From: JABDIY01 sp963803875
GTDB taxonomy: Bacteria > Actinomycetota > Acidimicrobiia > Acidimicrobiales > SZUA-35
Direction of reading: 5' to 3'
Assembly (NCBI GenBank): GCA_963803875.1
Contig: CAWDOA010000008.1
Location: 62,001-126,000 of the forward strand
Length of the DNA: 64,000 nucleotides
Position 1 is the first letter of the stretch. Each line of letters begins with the position of its first letter. The position numbers and the translations under genes are program-made. Shown here in pieces: positions 17,253 to 25,991 of this stretch. The notes under the pieces are model-generated. The model saw nothing but the letters and a program-made list of their open reading frames with translations, made no database searches and had not been told where the DNA came from.

Positions 17253-17939
17253 GTGCGTTCTTTCCCTCTTGCCGCAACTGCGATCGTCTGCGCCCTCGTG
17301 GCCTCCGCTTGTACAGGCTCCTCGGTTGCCGAGACCTCTTCGGCTGCCGCCGAGTCCAACCTGTCCGAGCCGCAAACAACCTCGTCGTCTGACCCACCTG
17401 TTGAGACCCCCAGCACATTCGACGGTGAGGAGACAGCGCCTGTCGAGGCCTCTGGCGATCCCCTGCCGAGCACCGAAGATGGCGGCATTCTCTCCGACCC
17501 GACCATCGACTCGTCCATCGGCGCAGTCGCTCCAACCCTGTCCGGCACGAACTTCAACGGCTCGGAGGTCACGATCGGCCCCGACGGGCGAGCCAAGATT
17601 GTCTACTTTGTCGCTCACTGGTGCTCTCATTGTCAGACCGAGGTCAGCCTGATCACCGAGCTGGTCGCCGATGGCAAGCTGCCCCCAGAAGTCGACTTGT
17701 ATGCCGTATCGGTTGCCGCCCGTGACGACGCCGACAACTACCCACCTTCTGCCTGGCTGGCGGAGTTTCCCGGAACTGTGATGCGGGACAGTTCCGACAA
17801 TGACGGTTCGATCGCTTCGGGTATCAGCGGTATCCCCTATGCGCTCTACCTCGACGGAGAGAACACCGTCATGAGCCGCTCGGTAGGAAGTCTGGCCGAA
17901 GACCAAGTTCTTGCCCAGTGGCGATCGCTGGTTCCCTAG
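17253..17939 (+). CDS. Thioredoxin-like (TlpA/ResA-type) lipoprotein
   Basis: 228 residues from GTG 17253. Lipoprotein signal peptide (VRSFPLAATAIVCALVASA-C), then a Ser/Thr/Pro/Glu-rich linker to about residue 90, then a thioredoxin fold: IVYFVAHWCSHCQTEVSLI with active-site W-C-S-H-C, and the cis-Pro region GISGIPYALYLDGENTV. It is anchored outside the membrane and probably reduces or oxidises disulfides of surface proteins. Only 57 bp separates its start from that of the divergent selenocysteine peroxiredoxin, so they share a promoter region. Confidence 0.85.
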   Translation: MRSFPLAATAIVCALVASACTGSSVAETSSAAAESNLSEPQTTSSSDPPVETPSTFDGEETAPVEASGDPLPSTEDGGILSDPTIDSSIGAVAPTLSGTNFNGSEVTIGPDGRAKIVYFVAHWCSHCQTEVSLITELVADGKLPPEVDLYAVSVAARDDADNYPPSAWLAEFPGTVMRDSSDNDGSIASGISGIPYALYLDGENTVMSRSVGSLAEDQVLAQWRSLVP

Positions 17940-17997
17940 GCGACAGAATTCGCGAAACGAGAGTGGCGGTCGGTCCGATTCGGGCGACAATGGGGTC

Positions 17998-18234
17998 ATG
18001 ACATCGTTCACCACAAAAACCGAGACCGTCGTCCGGCCGACTACTGGTGACGGTGACCACGACCGGTTTGCCCATTACGTGAAGAAGGACGAGATCCTGC
18101 CCAGCACCGTAGAGGGCACGCCGGTCAAGGCGCTGTGCGGCAAGGTGTGGATACCAAACCGGGACCCGAAGAACTTCGGCGTGTGTCCAACGTGCAAGGA
18201 GATCTTCGAAGGTCTGAAGCCTGGCGAGGAGTAA
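17998..18234 (+). CDS. DUF3039 family small zinc-binding-like protein
   Basis: 78 residues from ATG 17998. Core pattern HYVKKDEILPSTVEGTPVKALCGKVWIPNRDPKNFGVCPTCKEIFEGLK carries Cys at ALCGKVW and CPTC, an arrangement seen across Actinomycetota and classed as DUF3039. It probably binds one metal. Role unknown. It starts 58 bp after the thioredoxin-like lipoprotein on the same strand. Confidence 0.85.
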   Translation: MTSFTTKTETVVRPTTGDGDHDRFAHYVKKDEILPSTVEGTPVKALCGKVWIPNRDPKNFGVCPTCKEIFEGLKPGEE

Positions 18235-18260
18235 ACACTCTCCACGCCCAACGGCCAGTA

Positions 18261-19280
18261 TCAGCTGTCGCGTGGAAAGCCATTGGGATTCTTCGATTGC
18301 CACCGCCATGCATCGGTGAGCATTGCGTCGATTGAACGGTCGGCCCGCCATTCGAGCTCGTCGTTGGCCCGGCGTGGATCGGCCAGTGACGTGGCGATGT
18401 CACCGGTTCGACGAGCGACAATCTCGTAGGGAATGGGCTTCCCACTCACCGCTTCGGCTGCGTTCACTACGTCGAGCACCGACGCACCTACGCCAGTGCC
18501 GAGGTTGTACTCGCGGCACCCCTGGGGCAGGTGATCGAGGGCGGCGATATGGCCTGCAGCAAGGTCGATGACGTGGATGTAGTCACGCACACCGGTTCCA
18601 TCGGGGGTGTCGTAGTCGCCACCGAAGATGCTCAGCTTCTCCCTTCGGCCGACCGCCACCTGCATCACGTAGGGAACAAGATTGTTGGGAATCCCGTTCG
18701 GATCCTCTCCGATATCACCGCTCTGGTGTGCACCGACCGGATTGAAGTAACGAAGGATGCTGATCTGCCAGCGGGACTCTGCAGCGGCAACATCGCGGCA
18801 GATGTCTTCAATCATCAACTTGGTTCGGCCATAGGCGTTCGTGGCCCCCGTGGGAGCCTCTTCGGGAATCGGCAGGATTTCAGGATCTCCGTACACCGTG
18901 GCCGAAGAGGAGAACACCAACTGAAAGACGTTGTGACTGGCCATTTCGTCGAGCAAGTTGATCGTTGAGAGCAGGTTGTTCCGGTAGTAGAGCAACGGTT
19001 TCTCGGTCGACTCTCCAACCGCCTTGAGTCCGGCGAAGTGAATCACCGCTTCGATGGGATAGTCGTCGAACAGCTTGGCTGTACCCGCCCGATCCGTGAG
19101 GTCGACCTCGACAAAGTCGATCGTGGCGCCCGTGAGACCTTCAACCGCAGCGACCGACGCCTGTGAACTGTTGACCAGGTTGTCGGCGACGATCACCCTG
19201 TCGCCTGCTTCGATCAGCTCCAGAGCGGTGTGGCTACCGATGTAGCCGGCTCCACCCGTGACGAGGATTGTTCTCTTCAT
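18261..19280 (-). CDS. galE: UDP-glucose 4-epimerase
   Basis: 339 residues from ATG 19280. Interconverts UDP-glucose and UDP-galactose for surface polysaccharides. NAD-binding GGAGYIGS at residues about 8-15, FAGLKAVGES, catalytic S-S-S-A-T-V-Y (about 125), Y-G-R-T-K pair (about 150), and substrate-binding RYFNPVGAH and GTGVRDYIHVIDLA. C-terminal YNLGTGVGASVLDVV and RRTGDIATSLADPRRA. Full length. Divergent from the RDD protein gene. Confidence 0.95.
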   Translation of the reverse strand: MKRTILVTGGAGYIGSHTALELIEAGDRVIVADNLVNSSQASVAAVEGLTGATIDFVEVDLTDRAGTAKLFDDYPIEAVIHFAGLKAVGESTEKPLLYYRNNLLSTINLLDEMASHNVFQLVFSSSATVYGDPEILPIPEEAPTGATNAYGRTKLMIEDICRDVAAAESRWQISILRYFNPVGAHQSGDIGEDPNGIPNNLVPYVMQVAVGRREKLSIFGGDYDTPDGTGVRDYIHVIDLAAGHIAALDHLPQGCREYNLGTGVGASVLDVVNAAEAVSGKPIPYEIVARRTGDIATSLADPRRANDELEWRADRSIDAMLTDAWRWQSKNPNGFPRDS

Positions 19281-19430
19281 TTGATCATGCTCCTGGGCGT
19301 TCACACTATTCCGGGTGTTCCCGAAGGAGCCATCCCAGAGCGGTCTTGGCGACCGCACTACCATCGACAACAGTGACATGCTTTGCTAGCAGTCCCTGCA
19401 TACGTTCACACTTTCTACCCCGAGCGATCT

Positions 19431-20036
19431 ATGAGCACCACCACCTCATCTCCCACCTCTGGCTACTACCACGCAAAAGGTGATCCACCGGGAACAGTGC
19501 GTTTCTGGGATGGGACTCAATGGCAAGGGGGTCCCACCGCCCCACCCGAGCAGCGAACCCAGCCCGCAGACCTACCCACCGAGCTTCGGCTGGCGAGCCC
19601 CGGTCGGCGCATCGGAGCTCGGGTGCTCGACTATCTCGTTTGGCTTGCCATCGCTGTCCTCGTTGCGCTGATCCTGGGTGTAGAAGTCGGCGACACTCTG
19701 CGCGCCGACATCGGAATGAACGCATCGTTCCAGCAGAATCTGGTGTGGCTGGCCGCGGTTGCCACCCTCGAAATCGGCATGGTCGTTACTCACGGCTCGT
19801 CGCCGGGCAAGCTCGCACTCGACCTCACGGTCACCGACACCCGTGGCATCCTTCCCTCCCTCAAACAGGCAGCGCTTCGGATCGCGCCGCTGGGTCTGGT
19901 GCTGCTCGGCAGCTTTGGGAGCTGGGCGGTTCTGATCCTGGCCTTCATCTCTCTGGTGTTGATGTTCGTCGACTCGAACCACCAGACCGTTTGGGACAAA
20001 ATCGCCAAAACGGTCGTCATCGACCGCCCATTGTGA
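19431..20036 (+). CDS. DUF2510-RDD family membrane protein
   Basis: 201 residues from ATG 19431. The N-terminal DUF2510-like module (GYYHAKGDPPGTVRFWDGTQWQGG) is cytoplasmic. It is followed by an RDD domain: RIGARVLDYLVWLAIAVLVAL, an aromatic-poor second helix, SPGKLALDLTVTD and a last helix pair ending in QTVWDKIAKTVVID. Three to four transmembrane helices. RDD proteins may be transporters or ion antiporters; the role here is unproven. The stop overlaps the start of the next small gene. Confidence 0.85.
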   Translation: MSTTTSSPTSGYYHAKGDPPGTVRFWDGTQWQGGPTAPPEQRTQPADLPTELRLASPGRRIGARVLDYLVWLAIAVLVALILGVEVGDTLRADIGMNASFQQNLVWLAAVATLEIGMVVTHGSSPGKLALDLTVTDTRGILPSLKQAALRIAPLGLVLLGSFGSWAVLILAFISLVLMFVDSNHQTVWDKIAKTVVIDRPL

Positions 20037-20200
20037 GCCGGTACACACCGCCCAAATCATCTGAACACGAGCCGTCAGGGCTTCGGACCCTCGACCCCAT
20101 GCGGAAGCGCCGACCCGTGGTCTTCTGGGTGGTGATTCTCGGGGTACTCGCGATGGTGCTTACCACGGTCGGTTCGTTCATCACACTGCTCTTGACCTGA
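20033..20200 (+). CDS. Small single-pass membrane protein
   Basis: 55 residues from GTG 20033, overlapping the RDD gene stop (GTGA), which supports coupling. Hydrophilic N-terminus, then RKRR and a 22-residue hydrophobic stretch (PVVFWVVILGVLAMVLTTVG) reaching the C-terminus. An ATG at 20100 could give a shorter form. No recognised family. Confidence 0.6.
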   Translation: MSRYTPPKSSEHEPSGLRTLDPMRKRRPVVFWVVILGVLAMVLTTVGSFITLLLT

Positions 20201-20230
20201 GCCGTGCCGAGCAGCCCCTTCTTCGTAGGC

Positions 20231-20803
20231 TCACACCACGATGACTTCGCCCGTAGACGTCACGAGGTGGGTCATCGGGATGTCGAAAGACTCGGTCGGC
20301 AGCTCTCCGTCGATCACGTAGTCGGCGATCCCGATCTTGAGTGCATGTGGAAGCCGGGCCAGAAGTCGGTCGTAGTACCCCGCACCGAATCCGAGGCGAT
20401 TGCCGCGGTTGTCAAAGGCCAGAGCAGGAACCAGTACCGCCGATATGCCCAGGTCGGGAACAGTCGGCGAGCCTGCAACCGGCTGCCGGTAACCAAAGCG
20501 GTGCTGTTCCAGCGGCGAGTCCAAAGGATGGACGCTGAGATCGTAACCAGTGGTCGGAGTTCGAGTGAGCGCAAATGTGATGTCGTTGGCGCGGAGCAGG
20601 GTCGAGTTCGGGAGCCCCGAAACGTCGACCTCGCCCGGCAGTGGGTCAAAGAGGACAACGACACTGCCCGAGTCGAGCTGCTCGCTCAGCAAAGACTCGA
20701 CGCCGGCGAGAATCACTGGGTCTCGAACCTCTTGAGCTATGGCTGGGTTTGTTCGTCGTTGCAGTGCAATCTGGCGCCAGTCGGCTTTGGAACGAGGTGA
20801 CAT
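20231..20803 (-). CDS. 5-formyltetrahydrofolate cyclo-ligase
   Basis: 190 residues from ATG 20803. Converts 5-formyl-THF to 5,10-methenyl-THF using ATP, recycling a folate side product. The family signature is GNRLGFGAGYYDRLLARL (residues about 138-156), preceded by VLVPALAFDN. The N-terminal SKADWRQIALQRR gives the basic residues of the ATP site. Length is normal. The E. coli counterpart is YgfA. It is convergent with the small membrane gene at 20200. Confidence 0.92.
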   Translation of the reverse strand: MSPRSKADWRQIALQRRTNPAIAQEVRDPVILAGVESLLSEQLDSGSVVVLFDPLPGEVDVSGLPNSTLLRANDITFALTRTPTTGYDLSVHPLDSPLEQHRFGYRQPVAGSPTVPDLGISAVLVPALAFDNRGNRLGFGAGYYDRLLARLPHALKIGIADYVIDGELPTESFDIPMTHLVTSTGEVIVV

Positions 20804-21036
20804 CACTGCTTCACTCTGGCAATACTTCACGGGAAAACTCCGTCACATCCGCGGCAAAACCCTGGCTCGAGAACATCCAAAAGACGCCTTCACTCTGGGG
20901 TCGAATTGACCACTGCAAGTGGCCACACACACGCAAGGTGTCGACCGAACGCTCGCAGAGCAAGAAACCTCCCATATTTCGGTGGGCGAATCATCCCTGA
21001 CCTCCCACCAGTGCCGATTTAGGGACTAGAAACACC

Positions 21037-21963
21037 TTGTCAGATATTCGACGTCCGGGCCCGCCGGACGTACCCGCCCCCACCATTTGGACCCACCGTA
21101 TGCGCCTTTTGGATTCCACAGACGTTCGACCGTCACGGCTCGCTCTCGCTGTGGTTCTGTCGACGCTGTCGGTCGCCGCAATCGCCGGCCCGCTTGCATT
21201 CCAGGCGCTGGAAGTGCAGAACGAAATACGGGTGGGGACGGTCAATTCCAACGACCCCACGGTGGGCGGCATCACGTCGGTGGCCAGTACCGAGCCGCCG
21301 TCAACGACGTCAACGACCCAATCCGTGGACGTGGTGGCCGAGGACGAGCCAATCCAGGACTCTGCTCCGGCCCCGATCACCTCCGCCGTTCCCGCGGCCA
21401 CGGCGGCGCCGACAACTGCCCGACCGAACACCGAGGCAACGCTGGGAGAGTCCAACAGCGTGGAGCGCACCGAATCCTCGGACCGAACCGAAGGACTACC
21501 CACCGAATCTTCGGCGGCGCAATTGCAGATCCCGAGCTCGCCGGGAGTCGCTCCGACCTGGGTGGTCGACCCCAATACCACCTCGGCGATTCTCCCGTCC
21601 ACCACGATCCCAGGGAGCGACGCCAGCTCATCCCCATCCACGACCGACGCCTCAACCTCTGGATCGGTGACAACTGCAGGTCCGCCCATCACCGAGCCGC
21701 TCGAACCGGTTGACACCACGGCACCTCCGGTCCAGTCGACCACGCCCGACGAGTCCTCCACCACAACCGAACCGCCTGACACCGTGATCACCGAACCGCT
21801 CGAACCGATCGACACCACGGTTCCTTCATCCACAACGTCTGAACCAAGCACATCGAGCACCAGCCCAACCGATGCTCCAACCACGGTTGGGACAAGCGTC
21901 CCTCAGTCGACATCCACGACCGGCGACCCACAGGGCGACACCACCACCACAACCGTAGGGTGA
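21037..21963 (+). CDS. Secreted or anchored Ser/Thr/Pro-rich low-complexity protein
   Basis: 308 residues from TTG 21037, or 287 from ATG 21100 (MRLLDSTDVRPSRLALAVVL), which I consider equally likely. One N-terminal hydrophobic segment (LALAVVLSTLSVAAIAGPLAF) acts as signal or anchor. Everything after about residue 80 is rich in Thr, Ser, Pro and acidic residues, with an internally repeated ITEPLEP(V/I)DTT element. It looks like a mucin-like, probably glycosylated, surface stalk. No enzymatic domain. The 206 bp before it (20831-21036) hold nothing I can name. Confidence 0.55.
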   Translation: MSDIRRPGPPDVPAPTIWTHRMRLLDSTDVRPSRLALAVVLSTLSVAAIAGPLAFQALEVQNEIRVGTVNSNDPTVGGITSVASTEPPSTTSTTQSVDVVAEDEPIQDSAPAPITSAVPAATAAPTTARPNTEATLGESNSVERTESSDRTEGLPTESSAAQLQIPSSPGVAPTWVVDPNTTSAILPSTTIPGSDASSSPSTTDASTSGSVTTAGPPITEPLEPVDTTAPPVQSTTPDESSTTTEPPDTVITEPLEPIDTTVPSSTTSEPSTSSTSPTDAPTTVGTSVPQSTSTTGDPQGDTTTTTVG

Positions 21964-22043
21964 GCCTCGTCCTGGGCTAGGTCCAAACGTCGGGCGACGC
22001 GACCCAACCCGGCCGCGGTGTTTGACTTCAGCTGGGTTTGACC

Positions 22044-24860
22044 TCAGCTGCAGCCGCTGGTGTTTCCACAACTGGGGCAAGCGTGGCAACTACCGGATCG
22101 GAACATGGTCACCCCGCACTGCATACACATCGGAGCGTTGGGATCTCGCAGCTGTTCGGGGGTCTGGGGAATTCCTCCGGCCTCGATGAGATCTACGAGC
22201 TCGCTGGCCGACTCGACCGACGGCGGATCGGCTGGAAGGTCGATGCCCAGGGTGTTGGGTGGCTCGTCGACCCCGGGGAGGGTCTGCTGGGTACGCTCGC
22301 CGGTGGTGAAGATTCCTAGAGAAGCACGTTCGTCGTAGCTCATGTACAGGACCGCCAGCTTCCTGAACAGGTAGTCCATGATCGACGAAGCGATACGAAC
22401 GTCGGGATCATCGGTCATGCCAGCGGGCTCGAATCGCATGCCGGTGAAGGTGTCGACGAAGTTGCGAAGCGGAACCCCGTATTGCAGGCCGTGGCTCAGA
22501 GAGATGGCGAAGGCATCCATGATCCCGGCCATGGTTGAGCCCTGTTTGGACACCCGCACGAAGATCTCGCCCGGTCGACCGTCGTCATACTCCCCCACGG
22601 TGACGAAACCTTTGCAGTCGGCCACTCGGAACTCGAAGGTTCGGCTGCGACGGTTTCGGGGCAGCCTCTCCCGAATTGGTTTGTACACGACCTTTTCTAC
22701 GAGAGCCTGGGCTGCGGGTGCGTCGTCGCTGTCAACTTTCTTGGTGCTGAGCGGCTGGCCGACCTTGCAGTTGTCGCGATACACCGCAACCGCCTTCACG
22801 CCCATCTTCCAAGCATCGATGTGAAGCTGTTCGATCTCCTCGATCGTTGCTGTTTCGGGAAGGTTGACGGTTTTGGAGATCGATCCCGACACGAACGGTT
22901 GGACGGCGCCGAGCATTCTCACATGGCCGGCGTAGTGGATCGTGTTGTCGCCCATGCTGCATGCGAACACGGCTACGTGGTCCGGATCGAGGCCGGGTGC
23001 GCCCAGGATCGTGGAGTATTCGTCGATGTAGCGGGTGATGGCGGTGATCTGCTGGTCCGAGTAGCCGAGCCGGCGGAGCGCTCTTGGGACCGACTGGTTC
23101 ACGATCATCATTGTTCCGCCACCGACCAGCTTCTTCATCTTGACCAACCCCAGCTCGGGTTCGATGCCGGTGGTGTCAACGTCGAGAAGGAAACCGATCG
23201 TGCCGGTAGGTGCTATCACCGTGGCCTGCGAATTCCGCACGCCGACCTGCTCGGCGAGCTCGATGGCCCGGGTCCAGGAGTCCCTGGCTGCGGACACCAC
23301 CCCCTCCAACGACGGGGTGTGGTCGAGTCCGTCGGCTGCATCGGCATGCATGCGAAGAACTCCCAGCATCGGTTGTGTGTTCTCGGCATAACCATCAAAG
23401 GGGCCCAGCCTCGCCGCAATCCGAGCGGAGGTGAAATAGGCGTGACCGGTCATCAACGCCGTAACAGCGGCAGCGGTGTCACGGCCTGAGTCGCTGTCGT
23501 AGGGAAGCCCCAGATTCATGAGAAGTCCGCCCAGATTGGCGTAGCCGAGCCCGAGCTGACGGAATGCTCGTGAGTTCTGGCCGATCTTCTCGGTTGGATA
23601 GTCGGCCCGGCCGACCAGGATCTCCTGAGCGGTGATGAGGTGCTCGACCGACGTTGTGAACCCCTCGATGTCGAAGCTGTCGTCGTCGTTGAGGAACGAA
23701 AGCAGATTGAGGCTGGCCAGATTGCAGGCGGAGTCGTCCAGACTCATGTACTCCACGCACGGATTGCTGGCGGTTATCGGTCCGCTGTTGGGCACGGTGT
23801 GCCAGCGGTTGATGGTTGTGTCGAACTGCATTCCCGGATCGGCGCACTCCCATGCTGCGGTTGAGATCTGACGCATCAGATCGCGTGCCTTCACCGTGCG
23901 TTGAACCGAATCGTCTTTCCGGGCCACGAGGTCCCACTGTGCATCGTCGACAACGGCCTGCATGAACTCATCGGTCACCCGTACCGAGTTGTTGGCGTTC
24001 TGGTATTGGATGCTGTGGATATCGCTGCCGTCGAGGTCCATGTCGAATCCGGCATCCCGCAGGGCACGAGCCTTGCGTTCCTCAATAGCCTTGCACCAGA
24101 CAAATTCTTCGATGTCGGGATGGTCGGCGTTCAGCACGACCATCTTTGCTGCCCGCCGGGTCTTACCGCCGCTCTTGATCGTGCCGGCCGACGCGTCAGC
24201 GCCCCGCATGAAACTGACCGGGCCGGAGGCGGTTCCGCCGCCCTTCAGGGGCTCGGTCGAGGCTCGTATCCGGGACAGATTGACACCGGCGCCAGAGCCT
24301 CCCTTGAAGATGGTTCCTTCCTCGGTGTACCAGTTCAGAATCGAGTCCATCTGATCGTCGACCGAAAGAATGAAACATGCGGATGCTTGCTGAGGAACTC
24401 CCGGGACGCCGATGTTGAACCACACCGGGCTGTTGAACGCCGCCCGCTGGTTGATGATGAGGTACTTCAGTTCGGCGGAGAATGCGTCGGCCTCGTTGTC
24501 ATCGATGAAGTAGCCTCCTTCGCGGCCCCAGGTCGTGATGGTGTCGACAACCCGATCGGCGACCTGGCGAAGAGAGAACTCGCGCTGGGGTGTACCCGGG
24601 GTCCCGCGGAAATACTTCTGAGCAAGGATATTGGTGGCATTGACCGACCAGGAACTCGGGACCTCGACGCCCAGTTGTTCGAACGCAACCTCACCAGTCT
24701 TCCAGTTGCTGATGCGGGCGTCGCGACGTTCCCACTGCACGGTGTCGTAGGGATGGACCCCCGAATCGGTGAAATATCTCCGTAGACCGATGCCGGTTTG
24801 TTCTGGTGCGATTGACACAATCAACTCTCCCTTTGAGATGGTTGTTCGAGATCTCTCCAT
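22044..24860 (-). CDS. nrdJ: Adenosylcobalamin-dependent (class II) ribonucleoside-diphosphate reductase
   Basis: 938 residues. Makes deoxyribonucleotides using B12 in place of a tyrosyl radical, hence oxygen-independent. Visible elements: NQRAAFNSPVWFNIG, QQASACFILSVDD (substrate-reducing Cys), KGGSGAGVNLSRIR, NPCVEYMSLDDSACNLASLNL (N-x-C-x-E catalytic motif), APTGTIGFLLDVDTTGIEP. The C-terminus ends in a Cys-rich tail (MCMQCGVTMFRSGSC...CPSCGNTSGCS), the redox shuttle and zinc ribbon. No class I genes are in the window. NrdR, its usual repressor, is encoded nearby. The leader contains a candidate structured RNA. Confidence 0.97.
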   Translation of the reverse strand: MERSRTTISKGELIVSIAPEQTGIGLRRYFTDSGVHPYDTVQWERRDARISNWKTGEVAFEQLGVEVPSSWSVNATNILAQKYFRGTPGTPQREFSLRQVADRVVDTITTWGREGGYFIDDNEADAFSAELKYLIINQRAAFNSPVWFNIGVPGVPQQASACFILSVDDQMDSILNWYTEEGTIFKGGSGAGVNLSRIRASTEPLKGGGTASGPVSFMRGADASAGTIKSGGKTRRAAKMVVLNADHPDIEEFVWCKAIEERKARALRDAGFDMDLDGSDIHSIQYQNANNSVRVTDEFMQAVVDDAQWDLVARKDDSVQRTVKARDLMRQISTAAWECADPGMQFDTTINRWHTVPNSGPITASNPCVEYMSLDDSACNLASLNLLSFLNDDDSFDIEGFTTSVEHLITAQEILVGRADYPTEKIGQNSRAFRQLGLGYANLGGLLMNLGLPYDSDSGRDTAAAVTALMTGHAYFTSARIAARLGPFDGYAENTQPMLGVLRMHADAADGLDHTPSLEGVVSAARDSWTRAIELAEQVGVRNSQATVIAPTGTIGFLLDVDTTGIEPELGLVKMKKLVGGGTMMIVNQSVPRALRRLGYSDQQITAITRYIDEYSTILGAPGLDPDHVAVFACSMGDNTIHYAGHVRMLGAVQPFVSGSISKTVNLPETATIEEIEQLHIDAWKMGVKAVAVYRDNCKVGQPLSTKKVDSDDAPAAQALVEKVVYKPIRERLPRNRRSRTFEFRVADCKGFVTVGEYDDGRPGEIFVRVSKQGSTMAGIMDAFAISLSHGLQYGVPLRNFVDTFTGMRFEPAGMTDDPDVRIASSIMDYLFRKLAVLYMSYDERASLGIFTTGERTQQTLPGVDEPPNTLGIDLPADPPSVESASELVDLIEAGGIPQTPEQLRDPNAPMCMQCGVTMFRSGSCHACPSCGNTSGCS

Positions 24861-24941
24861 AGTGTGCCGCTCGGGTGTGACAGCATCACCCCGAGGGTCG
24901 TGTTACCAACGTCACGCCGACCTCTGAAGACGGCGCGTACG

Positions 24942-25070
24942 GGCAGGGCCGGCTCGCAAAGTACAGGTCCAGGTTCGTCGCGCCCAACGTTCGACACGCT
25001 GCCTGACTCGCCCAGGAGGCCCCCAACTTCTGCCCCCGTTCCTTCCGCTGTTTGCGAACCGGCCCTACCG
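24942..25070 (-). ncRNA. Candidate structured RNA in the nrdJ leader
   Basis: On the nrdJ strand the segment 25070-25052 pairs with 24960-24942 over 19 continuous positions: 17 Watson-Crick and 2 U-G pairs. On the opposite strand the same two positions would be C-A mismatches, so the helix favours a minus-strand transcript. It encloses about 91 nt containing smaller possible hairpins and lies about 80 nt before the nrdJ start. No B12-box (GCCACTG) or NrdR-type AT-rich palindrome is visible, so it is not an obvious cobalamin riboswitch. The rest of 24861-25190 has no credible gene. Confidence 0.5.
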
Positions 25071-25211
25071 GTGTGGGAACAACGTAGACACCGAGTTCGG
25101 TGAATCAAAAGTGGATGATCGTGGGAATTCGGACAAGTTTTCCCCAACTCCAGGGGATACCACTCCCGGTGGCTGACCGACCGTTGTCGAATGAGGGCTA
25201 GGGTCGGCGCG

Positions 25212-25961
25212 ATGGTGAATACTCTGACAGCAGGTCAATCGGCTGCGGTGGATCCCATGACGCTGATCGCCGCCCAGGACCGTGCACCGGGTCCGGATCG
25301 GCCCTACGTCTTGTCAAACATGGTGGCAAGCATGGATGGAGCCATCGCGGTGGACGGTCTCTCCGGTGGGCTGGGCGGCCCAGCCGATGTCAAGGTGTTC
25401 ATGGCCCTTCGTTCGGTTGCCGATGTCATCCTGGCCGGAGCGGGCACGGTCCGCGACGAAGGGTACAAACCGCCACAACCGGGCGAGACCGCTCGCCGCC
25501 TACGTCATGACAGGGGTCAATCGGCCCGACCGGTCATTGCGGTGGTTACCCGTAGCGGCCGCCTGGCACCGGATCTTCCGCTGTTCTCCGACCCGACGTA
25601 TCGGCCCCTGATCATCGCGGGATCAGACCCCGACCGAGCCGCGCTGGACAAGCTCGCCACGGCTGCGACGATCGTTCAGACCGAATCTGATTCAGTCGCA
25701 CCCGAAGCGGCGCTGGCGGTCCTCCAACAACTCGGTCATCGAATCGTGCTCCTCGAAGGCGGCCCCAGACTAAATGGAGCTTTCGTCGAGGCCGACTGCA
25801 TCGACGAGTGGAATCTCACCCTGTCTCCCAATCTGGTTGGTGGCACATCCGGACGAGCCTCGTACGGCGACGCAGGGGTCCTGCACTCGTTCAACATGCA
25901 ACACGTCCTCACCGAAGACGGCTTGCTGTTTGTTCAGTGGCGGCGCGCTCCCACCACTTAG
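25212..25961 (+). CDS. RibD C-terminal-type pyrimidine reductase
   Basis: 249 residues from ATG 25212 (ATG 25191 also possible). NADPH-dependent reductase fold shared with dihydrofolate reductase; the family reduces the riboflavin precursor or related pterins. VLSNMVASMDGAIAVDG is the substrate-binding start, VADVILAGAGTVRDEGYKPP and LLEGGPRLNGAFVEADCIDEWNLTLSPNLVGG are family hallmarks. The deaminase half of bifunctional RibD is absent. Stand-alone copies are common in actinobacteria and do not always serve riboflavin synthesis, so the exact substrate is open. Confidence 0.85.
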   Translation: MVNTLTAGQSAAVDPMTLIAAQDRAPGPDRPYVLSNMVASMDGAIAVDGLSGGLGGPADVKVFMALRSVADVILAGAGTVRDEGYKPPQPGETARRLRHDRGQSARPVIAVVTRSGRLAPDLPLFSDPTYRPLIIAGSDPDRAALDKLATAATIVQTESDSVAPEAALAVLQQLGHRIVLLEGGPRLNGAFVEADCIDEWNLTLSPNLVGGTSGRASYGDAGVLHSFNMQHVLTEDGLLFVQWRRAPTT

Positions 25962-25991
25962 GCTGCTCGGTCTCGGACCGATAGACACACG

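Noticed and set aside
21300..21960. Tandem DNA repeats in the Thr-rich gene
   Set aside because: The similarity is amino-acid bias plus one repeated ITEPLEP(V/I)DTT element, not an ordered nucleotide repeat array.
24821..25147. A 108-codon minus-strand frame overlapping the nrdJ leader
   Set aside because: Composition is unlike a protein, it runs through both arms of the inverted repeat and overlaps the nrdJ start.
24861..25190. Cobalamin riboswitch in front of the B12-dependent nrdJ
   Set aside because: No B12-box (GCCACTG) or the ordered conserved segments of that riboswitch could be found on the nrdJ strand; only the unclassified long helix is supported.
22044..25190. NrdR boxes controlling nrdJ
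   Set aside because: Although nrdR is nearby, I found no paired AT-rich palindromes of the NrdR type in the nrdJ leader.
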